Source: Ziziphus jujuba (taxonomy: Eukaryota > Streptophyta > Magnoliopsida > Rosales > Rhamnaceae). From it: DNA of 64,000 nucleotides. Position 1 is the stretch's first letter; each line of letters begins with the position of its first letter. The position numbers were made by a program, and so were the translations under genes. The notes below the pieces were generated by a model that did not search any database, was not told the origin of the DNA, and saw only the letters and a program-made list of their open reading frames with translations. The stretch lies in NCBI RefSeq assembly GCF_031755915.1, contig NC_083390.1, positions 22,221,501 to 22,285,500 on the forward strand, in the 5' to 3' direction. This document shows, piece after piece, positions 25,137-35,376 of the stretch.

Positions 25137-25528
25137 ATCTTGATAGCACTTGAGAACTTCTAGATAAGAAATCTTATATTAGAAAATAAGTTGTTTAAGG
25201 ACGAACTCCCATTAGTTTATTTAGATTTTTAAATGGATTTACTATTTTTTAGATAATATTTTAAATTCGTTTAAATTATTTGTTGGAATTTACTTAAAAT
25301 ATATTTTGAATATTGTCTCCTATTTAAGTTTTAGGTTTTTGAGTAGTATTTATTTCTAATTAATGAAGTTTTAATTTTTTTTGCATTTTTGTATGTTAAT
25401 AAATGGTAGTCATTTGCTTGACTTAAAGGGTATGGTTAAAGTATCCCATAGGTAAGTTCATTTAAGATATCTCTCTGTATGTATATATATATATATATCT
25501 ATATTTGCATTTGATAAAGTTCATTTTA

Positions 25529-25531
<3 letters not shown>

Positions 25532-25602
<71 letters not shown>

Positions 25603-25622
25603 ATATATATATATATATATAT
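25532..25622. repeat. Compound CT / TA microsatellite
   Basis: About 70 bp of CT dinucleotides with one TTT interruption passes directly into TA dinucleotides. The right arm has the complementary but much shorter GA/TA tract at 35097-35153, so the locus expanded or contracted after the arms formed. Confidence 0.95.
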
Positions 25623-26133
25623 ATTTGCATTTGATACCTTTTGAATTTCAAAAAGTTGTATTTATGTAAAAAACTGTTAAATATAATAGAAGCCGGTTAA
25701 GTTCATCCATTTTTAATCTAAATTTTTATTTATTATTTATTTTGTAATCTAAAAAGTGAGTTTTAGGTTATTTTAAGATGAATTAATGATAAAAAATAAA
25801 AATAAAAAAATTAGTATTAAAAAGTAGATGAATTTAACAATTTCCATTAACGTTTAATGGTTTGTTACTAAAATGCAACTTTTTGAAATATAAAAGATAC
25901 CAAATGCAAAAAAGAAATAAATAAAATAAATTTTAGGGATCCTGAAATAAGTCTTGGCCCAAACTGAAATAAGGGTAATAAAGAGTATTTAATTTTTTTT
26001 TTCTTTTTCTTGTTAAACTAATGGACTCCGAACATGAGTCGGCAAAATTTGTTGTGTTACCCCTAGTTCATCACCTGTAAAACAAAAATTGATTCTTATC
26101 ATAACATCAAATATATATATATATATATATATA

Positions 26134-27320
26134 GAGGGGTGCTACTATCAGGTCGGTCCTGATGGTTATAATCCGGTCCAAAAACACGGGAAAAATTGTG
26201 GCTTTATATTAAAACAAATGACACAGAAGGCTCGGATTACACCCTTCTTACACGTGCCTTCCACTTCTCCTCTCCTTCCACCCTACCTCTCCTCCGCTAC
26301 TTCTGCCCTTCCACCAGCCAAATCCAGCGTTTGATTCCCTTCCTCTTCTCCTCTCCTTACACCCTTCCTCTTCTCCTCTGCTTCTCACCCGCGTTCTCAA
26401 CTGAGGACCAATTTATGACACCATGGTAGTAGTAAACAATTCCTAAACTAATCATTTCCATCTATAATTGAAAATCAGCCTCCAATAATTCAAGCTTCTT
26501 AAAAGACTTCCAGACTTTGTCAGGAACCGAAAATGAAAGAAACGACTTTCTATGATATGGGTCAATTTACATTAAGAAAAATAAAAATTTAGCGGCTATT
26601 TCACTACAATTGAGAAGCTACCTGAGCAAATGAGAAAACAATAATAAAACCCATCAATGGCTATAAAACAAACCAAAAAAAAAAAAAAAAAACAATCTAG
26701 CACTGAATTAAGCTGTAATACTCAATGTACATATGTACATATAAGAAGAGCAGAGTTGAGAGAAAGCGGAGGTGGAAAATGGGAAGGTGGGAGGTAAGAG
26801 CAGTGGTCAAAGCCATTGGGATTGATTAAGGGAAAGAGGGGAAAAAAAAAAAAAAACTGGTTTTGGTTTCTAAGAAGATAAACACAAAAATATTCCACTG
26901 CTCCGAATCCAATGCAGGTCTCTCCGAGTAGGAGTTTTAGAAGTGTGTATGGATGGATTTTCCCAACTATTCTGATTTCTTGGTTGCTAGTTCTGAGCTT
27001 TTTGAGGGGACCATGGCGGTTCTTTCCTCTGTGCCACTTTTGGGCCCTTGCCCCGTCCAGCAATCATCTCCTACGCTGGTTGGGTTGCTGGTTGCTTTCT
27101 GGATCAGAACGATGCTTGCTAGAATGGTGGATTTCGCTGATGGAAGGGCAGAAGTAGAGGAGGAGAGGTAGGGTGTAAGGAGAGAAAAAGTGGAAGGCAC
27201 GTGAGAGAAAGGTGTAATCTGAGCCGTCCGTGCTATCTGTTTTAATCTAAGGCCACAATTTTGCCCATGTTTTTGGACCAGATTATAACTATCAGGACCG
27301 ACCTAATAATAGCACCCCTC
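26134..27320. mobile_element. Non-autonomous TIR element inside a TA microsatellite
   Basis: About 1.19 kb bounded by inverted repeats of roughly 200 bp, by eye 85-90% identical. The outer ends are GAGGGGTGCTACTATCAGG and its complement. The element is flanked on both sides by (TA)n, so its target duplication cannot be told from the microsatellite. Insertion in TA repeats resembles the Micron type of plant MITE, though the size and long inverted repeats also suit a Mutator-like derivative. No transposase is visible; the ORFs at 26089-26429 and 26722-27200 lie on the CT/GA-rich repeats. Confidence 0.8.
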
Positions 27321-27388
27321 TATATATATATATATATATATATAGTATCGTACATGTACAATCCACCCACAAATGGAGGCCTTGTGTT

Positions 27389-28267
27389 GGAGAAAATCTT
27401 GCATGCAGCGGTGGTACAGGTCAGCCGGTACCATTCCAACTCATTTGGTGCCATGTGTTAAAAGTACCGTTTATCTGCACATTTCAAGCTAAGCTGTAAA
27501 TCCTTTAAAAGAATTAAAAGTTAAAAAAAATAAAAAAAAAATAGTATTATTAATCTTCTTTGATGTGCCTTTGTTTGATTGTTTGTCTTTTTTTTTTTTT
27601 TTTTGTTTTTCCATAAAAAAACGCTTTACTTTTCTATGTGTGTATTACCATTTTTTGTTTTTATGAAGCTTCACAGCTTAACTCTCTCTATCTCTCTGTG
27701 TATTTCTCTATATTCTCTGTTCTTTATTTTTTTTTCTTTTTTTGGCTCTTTTAAAGTTTATATTAAAAAAAAAAAAAAAAAGCCCAAAAAGAAAGGGTTT
27801 GGTTGAGGTTCAGATCTAGTGAAGCTAAGGTTGTTTGAAACCATGACGACACCCAATCTGTATTCGTTTTTTGGCCTCTCAGATTTAGAGAAAAAAAATC
27901 CGCTTTCTTTTTTATCCTTTTCATTTGAGCTTTGTTTTTGGAACCTTTGGTTGAATCTTGTATTTTCTTAGTTTGTTTGTTCTTCAAAAACCTACCATTA
28001 CCATAAGCCCATAACAATTTGGTGTTCTTCAATTTCTTAAGAAATTGACCAGGAGTGGAAGAGAGATCTATAAAAAATGTTAGCTGTAGGAGCCATACGG
28101 ATGGGAGAAAGAAGTAATAAAGCGCGTGCAAAAGTTTTACATTTTCCAAAAAGAAAATTAATTGAGCTGATGAGCAGGTATGACATGGCATTTCTTACAT
28201 ATGGCATAAAATTACTTGAAGTGGTACTAAGTGAGCTGGTACCACAGCTGCATGCAAGATTTTCTCC
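27389..28267. mobile_element. Second TIR element, Mutator- or hAT-like MITE
   Basis: Ends are GGAGAAAATCTTGCATGCAG at 27389 and its complement ending at 28267; inverted similarity runs 75 bp or more with substitutions. TTGTGTT lies directly outside both ends (27382-27388 and 28268-28274); counting two more bases gives CCTTGTGTT on both sides. A 7-9 bp duplication fits Mutator-like or hAT elements. The interior is AT-rich with no transposase. Confidence 0.72.
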
Positions 28268-28381
28268 TTGTGTTGAGCCGACAAAAAATTGTTATATATA
28301 TATATATATATATATAATAATATTCAAAAGTTTTAAAAATATCCGGAAAGACAATATATTGCTATACTATGAAAACTTCTT

Positions 28382-29070
28382 GCCTGTTTGGCCAGCTGTT
28401 TTCAGAACAGTTTTCTGTTCTTGAAAACAGAAATTTGTTTCAAAAACAATTTTATACCTGTTTGGCCATTTGTTTTTAAAAACAAATTCTGAAAACAAGT
28501 TAAAAAAAAAAACAAAATTGGGAAAACATCAAAAAGATGTTTCCACCTGTTCTCTCACCTTAGCCTCTCTTGTCTCTCACCTTCGTTGCTCGACTACATA
28601 TATAATATAACTTTTGTATTATTTTATTATATACTATCAACTACGTTTTATTATATAATAATGGAGAAAAAAATTCAATGGAAAAAAAAAGTTATATTAG
28701 ATTTCAATATATATTTTATATTATATATGTATATAATTCATTAATATGGAAATGAATTAATATTATGTAAATATATATAAATATATTATAGCTACATATA
28801 TTATATATAAGGTTCTTTGTATGAAAGAAAAATAAATAAAAACTTTGTATGTAACCCAAAAAAAAAATAAATAAATAAAAATAAAAACAAAAAACTGTTT
28901 AAAAACATGTAACCAAACATATTTTCTATTTTTTGGTATTGAAAACTGTTTTCAAAAATCAATGGCCAAACGCTCTTTGTTTTCATAAAACAAGAGAAAA
29001 CAGTTTTCTGTTTTCATTTCTGAAAACAATGTTTCAAAAACAGAAAACAGAAAATATGGCCAAACAGACC
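28382..29070. mobile_element. MITE with 3-bp target duplication (Tourist/Harbinger-like)
   Basis: 689 bp bounded by GCCTGTTTGGCCA and the complement of GGTCTGTTTGGCCAT, with GAAAACAG-rich subterminal repeats. CTT flanks both ends (28379-28381 and 29071-29073). The right arm has the unfilled site ACTTCTTAGTTTTG (complement near 34320-34333). The 3-bp duplication and TIR suggest a PIF/Harbinger derivative; I did not find a transposase. Confidence 0.8.
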
Positions 29071-30930
29071 CTTAGTTTTCTTTTGTTTTTTGTTTTTTTG
29101 TTTTCTTTTTCCTACCAAAGCTATTTGAAAGGTTTTTTTGGAAATGAAAATGAAGAAAATGTGGATAAAAACACTATTACTTTAATCCTCCAACAACACA
29201 AAGGGACATTATATTACCTAAAAAAAATTAAAAAAAAAAAAACCACAAAGAGACAACCATATATTAATTTCCATTTTTTGAGAAAGAGAAGAACAATAAG
29301 AAGGAGACGTGGAATTGTTGTTTGCTTAATTCGTCTATTTGTGCAGACATTCTAATTTATTAATTATTTATTTTATTTTATTTTTTTATTAAGGTTTAAA
29401 GAACTGGGGTCTATCTCCTAGCCAAGCAAACTATACATAAATATGCATGCGTCAATATTTAAAGGGCTGTCACTGGATTCCATATAAACACACACATGAT
29501 TGTATAAATATGCATATACACAAAAGTATAGATTTTCAACATTTATCTCTACCAATTATCCTTAAGACTACTTATTTATTGTAGGCAATTCTATCTCCCG
29601 TACTGAAAAACATAAAAACTAGAAAATGGAAATTTTATCTCGGCCGCTGCAGAGACAATCCAGTAATTCTTATCTGAAATTTGAATCCTTCATCTTTCAA
29701 TATAAAAAAAAGAAAAGGAAAAATACTATTCAAATATCATGCCTAAATGGAGACAAACATGTGTAAATAAATTAAAATTAAAGGGAGAGGAAAAGAACAA
29801 CTTAAAAGTATATTCCTTTTGCTTTTGGGGGCTTATAAACTAGCAAGCATTAAACTTCAGTGATGCCTTTTAAGGGATCTCTCTTCGGAAATGCAAAATG
29901 CATGTATGTGTGTAAATAAAGATTAGTTTTATAATTTAGCTAATTGGTTTTATATTATGCTTAATACAGAATTCTGACTTGAGTAGGAAAAAGGCTCATT
30001 AATGATTGGGGGGTGCATAAAAAATGGATTTATAGTAATACAAATGAATTTTGCTTTAAATGTGAGAACAACAATTATTAACTCTCTAGAGGTCATGCCA
30101 AACTATTAGCTTCCTTAGTTGATATTCTCCTATAATTTGAATCTCCATAAAAACTTTCTTGGCTTATCTAATGAATTATCGCAGGAGCTTCTTTTTCTCA
30201 TATTCCTACCGTCAACTTTTCATTGGTCAGATTTATTTTTTTTTTCAAAAAAGAAAAATAAATAAATAAATACCATTTGTCTATTTAGAATACCCAAACG
30301 AAAATATGAAAGAAATTGTTGTGGTAAACACTATATATATCAAAGTAAAATAGAAAAACATCTTAAAAAAATAGTTATTCTTAGCATGGTTCAAGGTTCA
30401 TTTTCAATATTTTTGTAAATGAAGAAAGAAAAAATTGTTTTTCCGATTCATATCTATAGTTCTGACTTATATCTAAATTGGTGATAAATTTGGATGAAAT
30501 CACGGTAAATGATTCAAAAAATAATAATTGTAAAGTGGTTCAGTGATAACAACACAGCGCCCCCACGTCTAAACGTTTGTAATTTGGTCCACCTATACAT
30601 GTATATATATAGTCAAGTTTTATATTTCACACCCACCTATGAATATATAAATATACCTCTATATATATATATATATATATAAACACACTCATATAGAGAC
30701 AGAGGACGCATGAAGAGCAAATATGATATATGGCATCAAGGGGAGAGAGAATGCTTATTAACAAAACGAAACGAAAAAAAAAAAAAAAAAAAAAATCCCA
30801 CCCTCAAACCCCCACTACTCATTTCCTATTTTCACAGAGACATATACACAAACACCTGCACCAAAATTAAAATCAAGTTTGTTTCCACTTTCCTCCAAAC
30901 GATCTTTTTATTTGATTAAATAGGCCAAAA

Positions 30931-31393
30931 AGCAAAATCCATTTAGATTATAATGGGTTTCAACTGATAATAATGGGTTTCAACCATTTAGATTATTTTT
31001 TAATAAAAATAATTATTCATAAAAAAAAAAGAAAAGAAAATTGTGTACTTTCCTAAATTCCAAAATCTTTATGCATATCAAACCATAGACTAGAAAGGAA
31101 CCAGATCTTTTAAAGTATTTGAAGTTGGTCGAGATATGATATCAAAAAGGAGGCGAACCTTCAAAATACCATGTGAAACAGTGACGCTATAATGAATGTC
31201 AACAATTTTGGAGAAGGTAATAGCATTTTTTTTTCCCCTTAAAAAAAATACATGAAAGATCAAGAGAAATTGGTAGATATATAGCTTTAAAAAATAAATA
31301 AATAAATAAATAAAAGAAACAGTGCCAATAACATATCAAGAGATTAATGATAAAAAAAATAACACCGATAATATCCATAGATAGTAAGCTAGG
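30931..31393. other. Centre of the large inverted repeat, non-coding part
   Basis: AT-rich sequence between the left arm end and the papain-like pseudogene. It carries a short repeated word (AATGGGTTTCAA near 30952 and 30972). No gene seen. Confidence 0.5.
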
Positions 31394-31946
31394 TTAGGTA
31401 TTCTTTCGGACTTCATGGATCAAGGGATAGTAGGCTCTGTTAGGCTCTGTGTTACTCTTCGCCAGTCTCGCGTAACCCTCATCACCCCAAACTTTACCCC
31501 ATGTATTTTTAACACGCCAGTAAGGTTCATAGTTCTTAGTCAGTCCATGCCCAACTATCACCATTGCGTTACCACCTTCATTACTAACACCATTATGATC
31601 TCTTACGACGGGTTCAAGATACACAATGTTCTAAAAAAATCAAATTTTATAAGATAAAATTAAATATAACATACATATAGAAAAATCAATAAATAAAAAT
31701 AAAAGTAAAAAAAAAACTATAAATAAAAATAAAAGTAAAAAAAAAACTTACTGATCGAGAGTTTTTAATGTTAGATGCAAACGGAAACAACCAACAACCG
31801 GGTGCTCTTGTACGACTTCTTCAATTTCTTTGATCCCACACACCATTTCATAATCTTTTACGCCATTAGATATCCGCTGCACACAAATAAATTAGACTAA
31901 ATTAGCATTGAGGTAGTAAATAATTTGAGAAATAATAATAATAATG

Positions 31947-31990
<44 letters not shown>

Positions 31991-32392
31991 CTTCTCAAAG
32001 GAGGTCGTAACTCCTCTCCAAGGATAATCATCTTCATGTCCGATTCCATTAGTTTTTATGTAGTTAAATCCCCAGCTCGCTTTATCCATAATAGCCTTAT
32101 CATGTTGATAGTTGTCTATCAGCTCTTGGGCTGATAGACGGGAATCCAAACGGTTATCAGGTTCTTCTTATTATGCAATATCTCCACAAGATCGCAAACA
32201 ACATGAGCCCAACATGTCTCTATATGTTAAATGGAAAAGAAATTAATTATTAAAAAATAAATAAAAAATTAATATAAGCAAAGCAATAATGTATTCACTT
32301 ATTCACTTACTACTGTTTCCTTGATCTCTAACTTCAGTCATCCACTGTTGATCCCTCCAATTAATATCAAAACTCTGTTGACACCGAGACAT
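31394..32392 (-). pseudogene. Papain-like (C1A) cysteine protease pseudogene, no prodomain
   Basis: Minus-strand exon-like blocks appear in family order. The block at 32392 to about 32308 begins MSRCQQSFDINWRDQQ and reaches EVRDQGN (oxyanion Gln region), followed by a plausible GTAAGT donor. The block from about 32221 has TCWAH with the catalytic Cys, then RLSAQELIDN and DDYPWRG. The block at about 31876-31751 has RISNGVKDYEMVCGIKEIEE. The block 31624-31394 has NAMVIVGHG and VKNTWGKVWGDEGYARLAK. The usual catalytic His before AMV/AVV is Asn here, while the catalytic Asn (KNTWG) remains. A one-base frameshift follows HNKKN near 32165, and two exon joins do not keep frame. No signal peptide or inhibitory prodomain lies upstream. 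Hence a decayed, single-copy gene at the centre of the inverted repeat. Confidence 0.78.
31930..31989. repeat. AAT/ATT trinucleotide microsatellite
   Basis: Nearly pure AAT repeat within the presumed second intron of the papain-like pseudogene. Confidence 0.95.
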
Positions 32393-32654
32393 GATTTATC
32401 AGGTGTAAACTGCGAGAGTCCACGGTTTAGAATATGGAAGTGTAATGTAAACTAAACTGAGAGAGTCCACGCTTTAGAGCCAGTGGGATTGGTGGCTTTG
32501 AGAAAAGATAATGAGAGATGGACTTTATAAAGACTTGAACAAGATGAAAAAGAAGGAGAATAATGGGAGAAGTGAGAGGGAAAAGTATAAACGTGTATAT
32601 GTCTATATACGAAATTCGTGTGAGTTCATGATGATGATGTGAAAGTGTAGCTGG

Positions 32655-35097
32655 ATCTGAAGCAAGGGTAAACAAAGTTGATTTTAATTTTGGTGGAGGT
32701 GTTTGTGTATGTCTGTGAAAATAGGAAATGAGTAGTGGTGGTTTGGGGGTTTTTGGTTTGTTTTTTTGAGGGTGGGATTTTTTATTTATTTATTTATTTT
32801 TTCGGTTTTGTTTTGTTGATAAGCTTTCTCTCTCCCCTTGATGCCAAATATCATATTTGCTCTTATGTATCCTCTGTCTCTATATTCATTGGTGAGTGTG
32901 AAATATAAAACTTTTTTTTTTTTTTTTCCCACTCACCAGTGAATATAGAGACAGAGGATGCATGAACAATAAATATGATATCTAGCATCAAGGGGGAGAG
33001 AAAAAAATACCCCCCTCAAAACTTGACGCTACATATAGGTGGACCAAATTATAAGCGTTAGACGTGGGGGCGCTGTGTTGTTATCAATGAAACACTTTAT
33101 AATTGTTATTTTTTCAAATCGTTTACCATAATTTCATCCGAATTTATCACCTATTTAGATATAAGCCAGAAATATAGATATGAATGGGAAAAAACATTTT
33201 TTCTTTTTTTATTTGCAAAAATATTGAAAATGAATTTTGAACCATGCTAAGAATAATAATTTTTTTAAGATGTTTTTCCATTTTACTTTGATATAGATAG
33301 TGTCTGCTACAACAATTTTCTTCATCTTTTCGTCTTGGTATTCTAAATAGACAAATGTTTTTATTTATTTATTTATTTTTTTTTGAAAAAATAAAAAATC
33401 TGACCAATGAAAAGTTGACGGTAGGATTATGAGAAAAAGAATCTACTGCGATAATTCATTAGATAAGCCATGAAAGTTGTCAAATGTGGAAGCTAATAGC
33501 TTGATATGACCTCTGGAGACTCAATTATTGTCGTTCCCACATTTAAAGCAAAATTCATTCGTATTAATATAAATCCATTTTGTATTAATGTGCCTCAGGT
33601 CAGAATTCTCTATTAAGCATAATATAAAACCAATTAGCTAAATTATAAAAGATGAAGGATTCAAATTTCAGAATCGTTTGTCCGAGAAAAATTACTGGAT
33701 TGTCTCTGCAGCGGCGGAGATAAAACTTTCATTTTCTAGTTTTTCTTCAGTACTGGAGGTAGAATTGCCTGCAATAAATAAGTAGTCTTAAGGATAATTG
33801 CTAGAGATAAATGTTCAAAATCTGTTTTTTTTGTATATGCATATTTGTACAATTATGTGTGTGTATATATGGAATCCAGTGACAGACCTTTAAATATTGA
33901 CGCATGCATATTTATGTACACTTCGCTTGGCTAGGAGATAGACCCCAGTTCTTTAAACCTCATTAAAAAATAAATAAATAAATAAAACACTTAATAAATT
34001 AGAATGTCTGCACAAATTGACGAATTAAGCAGACTCTTCTTGTTCTTCTCTTTCTCAAAAAATAGAAATTAATTAATATATGGTTGTCTCTTCGTGTGTT
34101 TTTCTTTTTTTCTTTCTTTCTCTTTTATTTTATTTTATTTTTATTTTTTTATTTTTTTATTTTTTTATGGTGGGTAATATAATGTCTCTTTGTGTTGTTG
34201 GAGGATTAAACTAACAGTGTTTTTATCCACATTTTCTTCATTTTCATTTCCAAAAAAACTTTTCAAATAGCTTTGGTAGGGGAAAAAAAGAGACAAAAAA
34301 CAGAAACAAAACAAAACAAAACTAAGAAGTTTTCATAGCATAGCTATAGAGTCGTTTCGTGTATTTTTAAAACTTTTAGATATTATATATATGTATATAT
34401 AACAAATTTTTATATATGTATATTTTGATGTTATGATAAGAATCAATTTTCGTTTTATAGGTGATAAACTGCAACACAACAAAGTTTGCAGGCTCATATT
34501 TGGAGTCCACCGGTTTAACATTTTATTTTTGTTTTGTAATTTTTATTTTTGAGATTAAGAGAGGTGAGCAGTTGGAATTTCAGAATTTCAGAAGAGAAGG
34601 ATGAGGTATATGCAAAGCCCGAGAAAATTAGAAAATTCTTTTCATTAATATAGATTTTGTAGAGAATCTAATGAGAAATTATAAGAGTGCTAATTATTAT
34701 AGAACCCCTCAAGAAGATTATTCTCACACTTCCAAAAAAAAAAAAATTAAAGAAGGTTAAACACTCTTTATTACCCTTTAAGTTTGGGCAAAGACTTATT
34801 TCAGGATCCCTACAATTTATTTTATTTATTTCTTTTTCACATTTGATACCATTTAAATTTCAAAAAGTTGTATTTAATTAATAACAAACAATTAAACATT
34901 AATGGAAATTGTAAGTTCATCTACTTTCTTACACTAAATTTTGTTATATTTTTATTATGAATTCATCCTAAAATAACCTGAAACTCACTATTAAGCTTAC
35001 AAAATAAATATAAAAAAAAAAGATTAAAAATGGATGAACTTTTAACAGTTTGTTACAGAAATCCAACTTTGTGAAATTGAAAGGATATTAAATGCAA

Positions 35098-35154
<57 letters not shown>

Positions 35155-35371
35155 TCCTAAAATGAACTTTCCTTGTAACACATCATAACCATGCCCTTTA
35201 AATCGAGAATAACTAAAGTGGCTACCATCTACTAACATAGTAAAATACAAAAAATTTTAAAACTTCATTAATTAGAAATAAATCCTATTCAAAAACCCAA
35301 ACTTAAATAGAAATTAATAATCAAAATATCTTAAGTAAATTCCACAAATTTAAAACATCTTAAATAAACTA
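32655..35371 (-). repeat. Right arm of large inverted repeat, inner part
   Basis: Reverse complement of the left arm from about 30920 back to about 25190. It lacks the left-arm insertions at 26134-28280 and 28382-29070, so it preserves their empty sites. It contains a local hairpin at 32827-32995 not seen in the left arm. No gene recognised; the small ORFs are incidental. Confidence 0.85.
32827..32995. repeat. Local near-perfect hairpin, arms about 70 bp
   Basis: The sequence from about 32827 to 32904 (CTCCCCTTGATGCCAAATA to TTCATTGGTGAGTG) is repeated in inverted form from about 32930 to 32995 (CACTCACCAGTGAATATAG to CATCAAGGGGGAGAG), around a short T-rich loop. Both arms also match the left-arm region near 30690-30755. 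Confidence 0.85.
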
Positions 35372-35376
35372 ATAGG

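Larger units (their letters stand above)
23865..30930 (+). repeat. Left arm of large inverted repeat
   Basis: Read left to right, this arm matches the reverse complement of the right arm (32655-49290) once later insertions are removed. Anchors: AAATTATCAGGTCT near 23885 with its complement near 49275; the block at 23960-24180 with 42180-42350; 25170-25480 with 35190-35370; 25640-25960 with 34760-35090; 26060-26110 with 34420-34470; 29400-29440 with 33910-33960; 30530-30620 with 33030-33120; 30700-30900 with 32660-32860. Insertions unique to this arm are 24844-25136, about 26134-28280 and 28382-29070, leaving roughly 3.9 kb of arm. It looks like old LTR-type and intergenic DNA without a functional gene. 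Confidence 0.85.

Noticed and set aside
28801..29355. ORFs of 61-140 aa rich in Lys/Phe
   Set aside because: They lie in a MITE and adjoining A/T-rich arm sequence with no domain.
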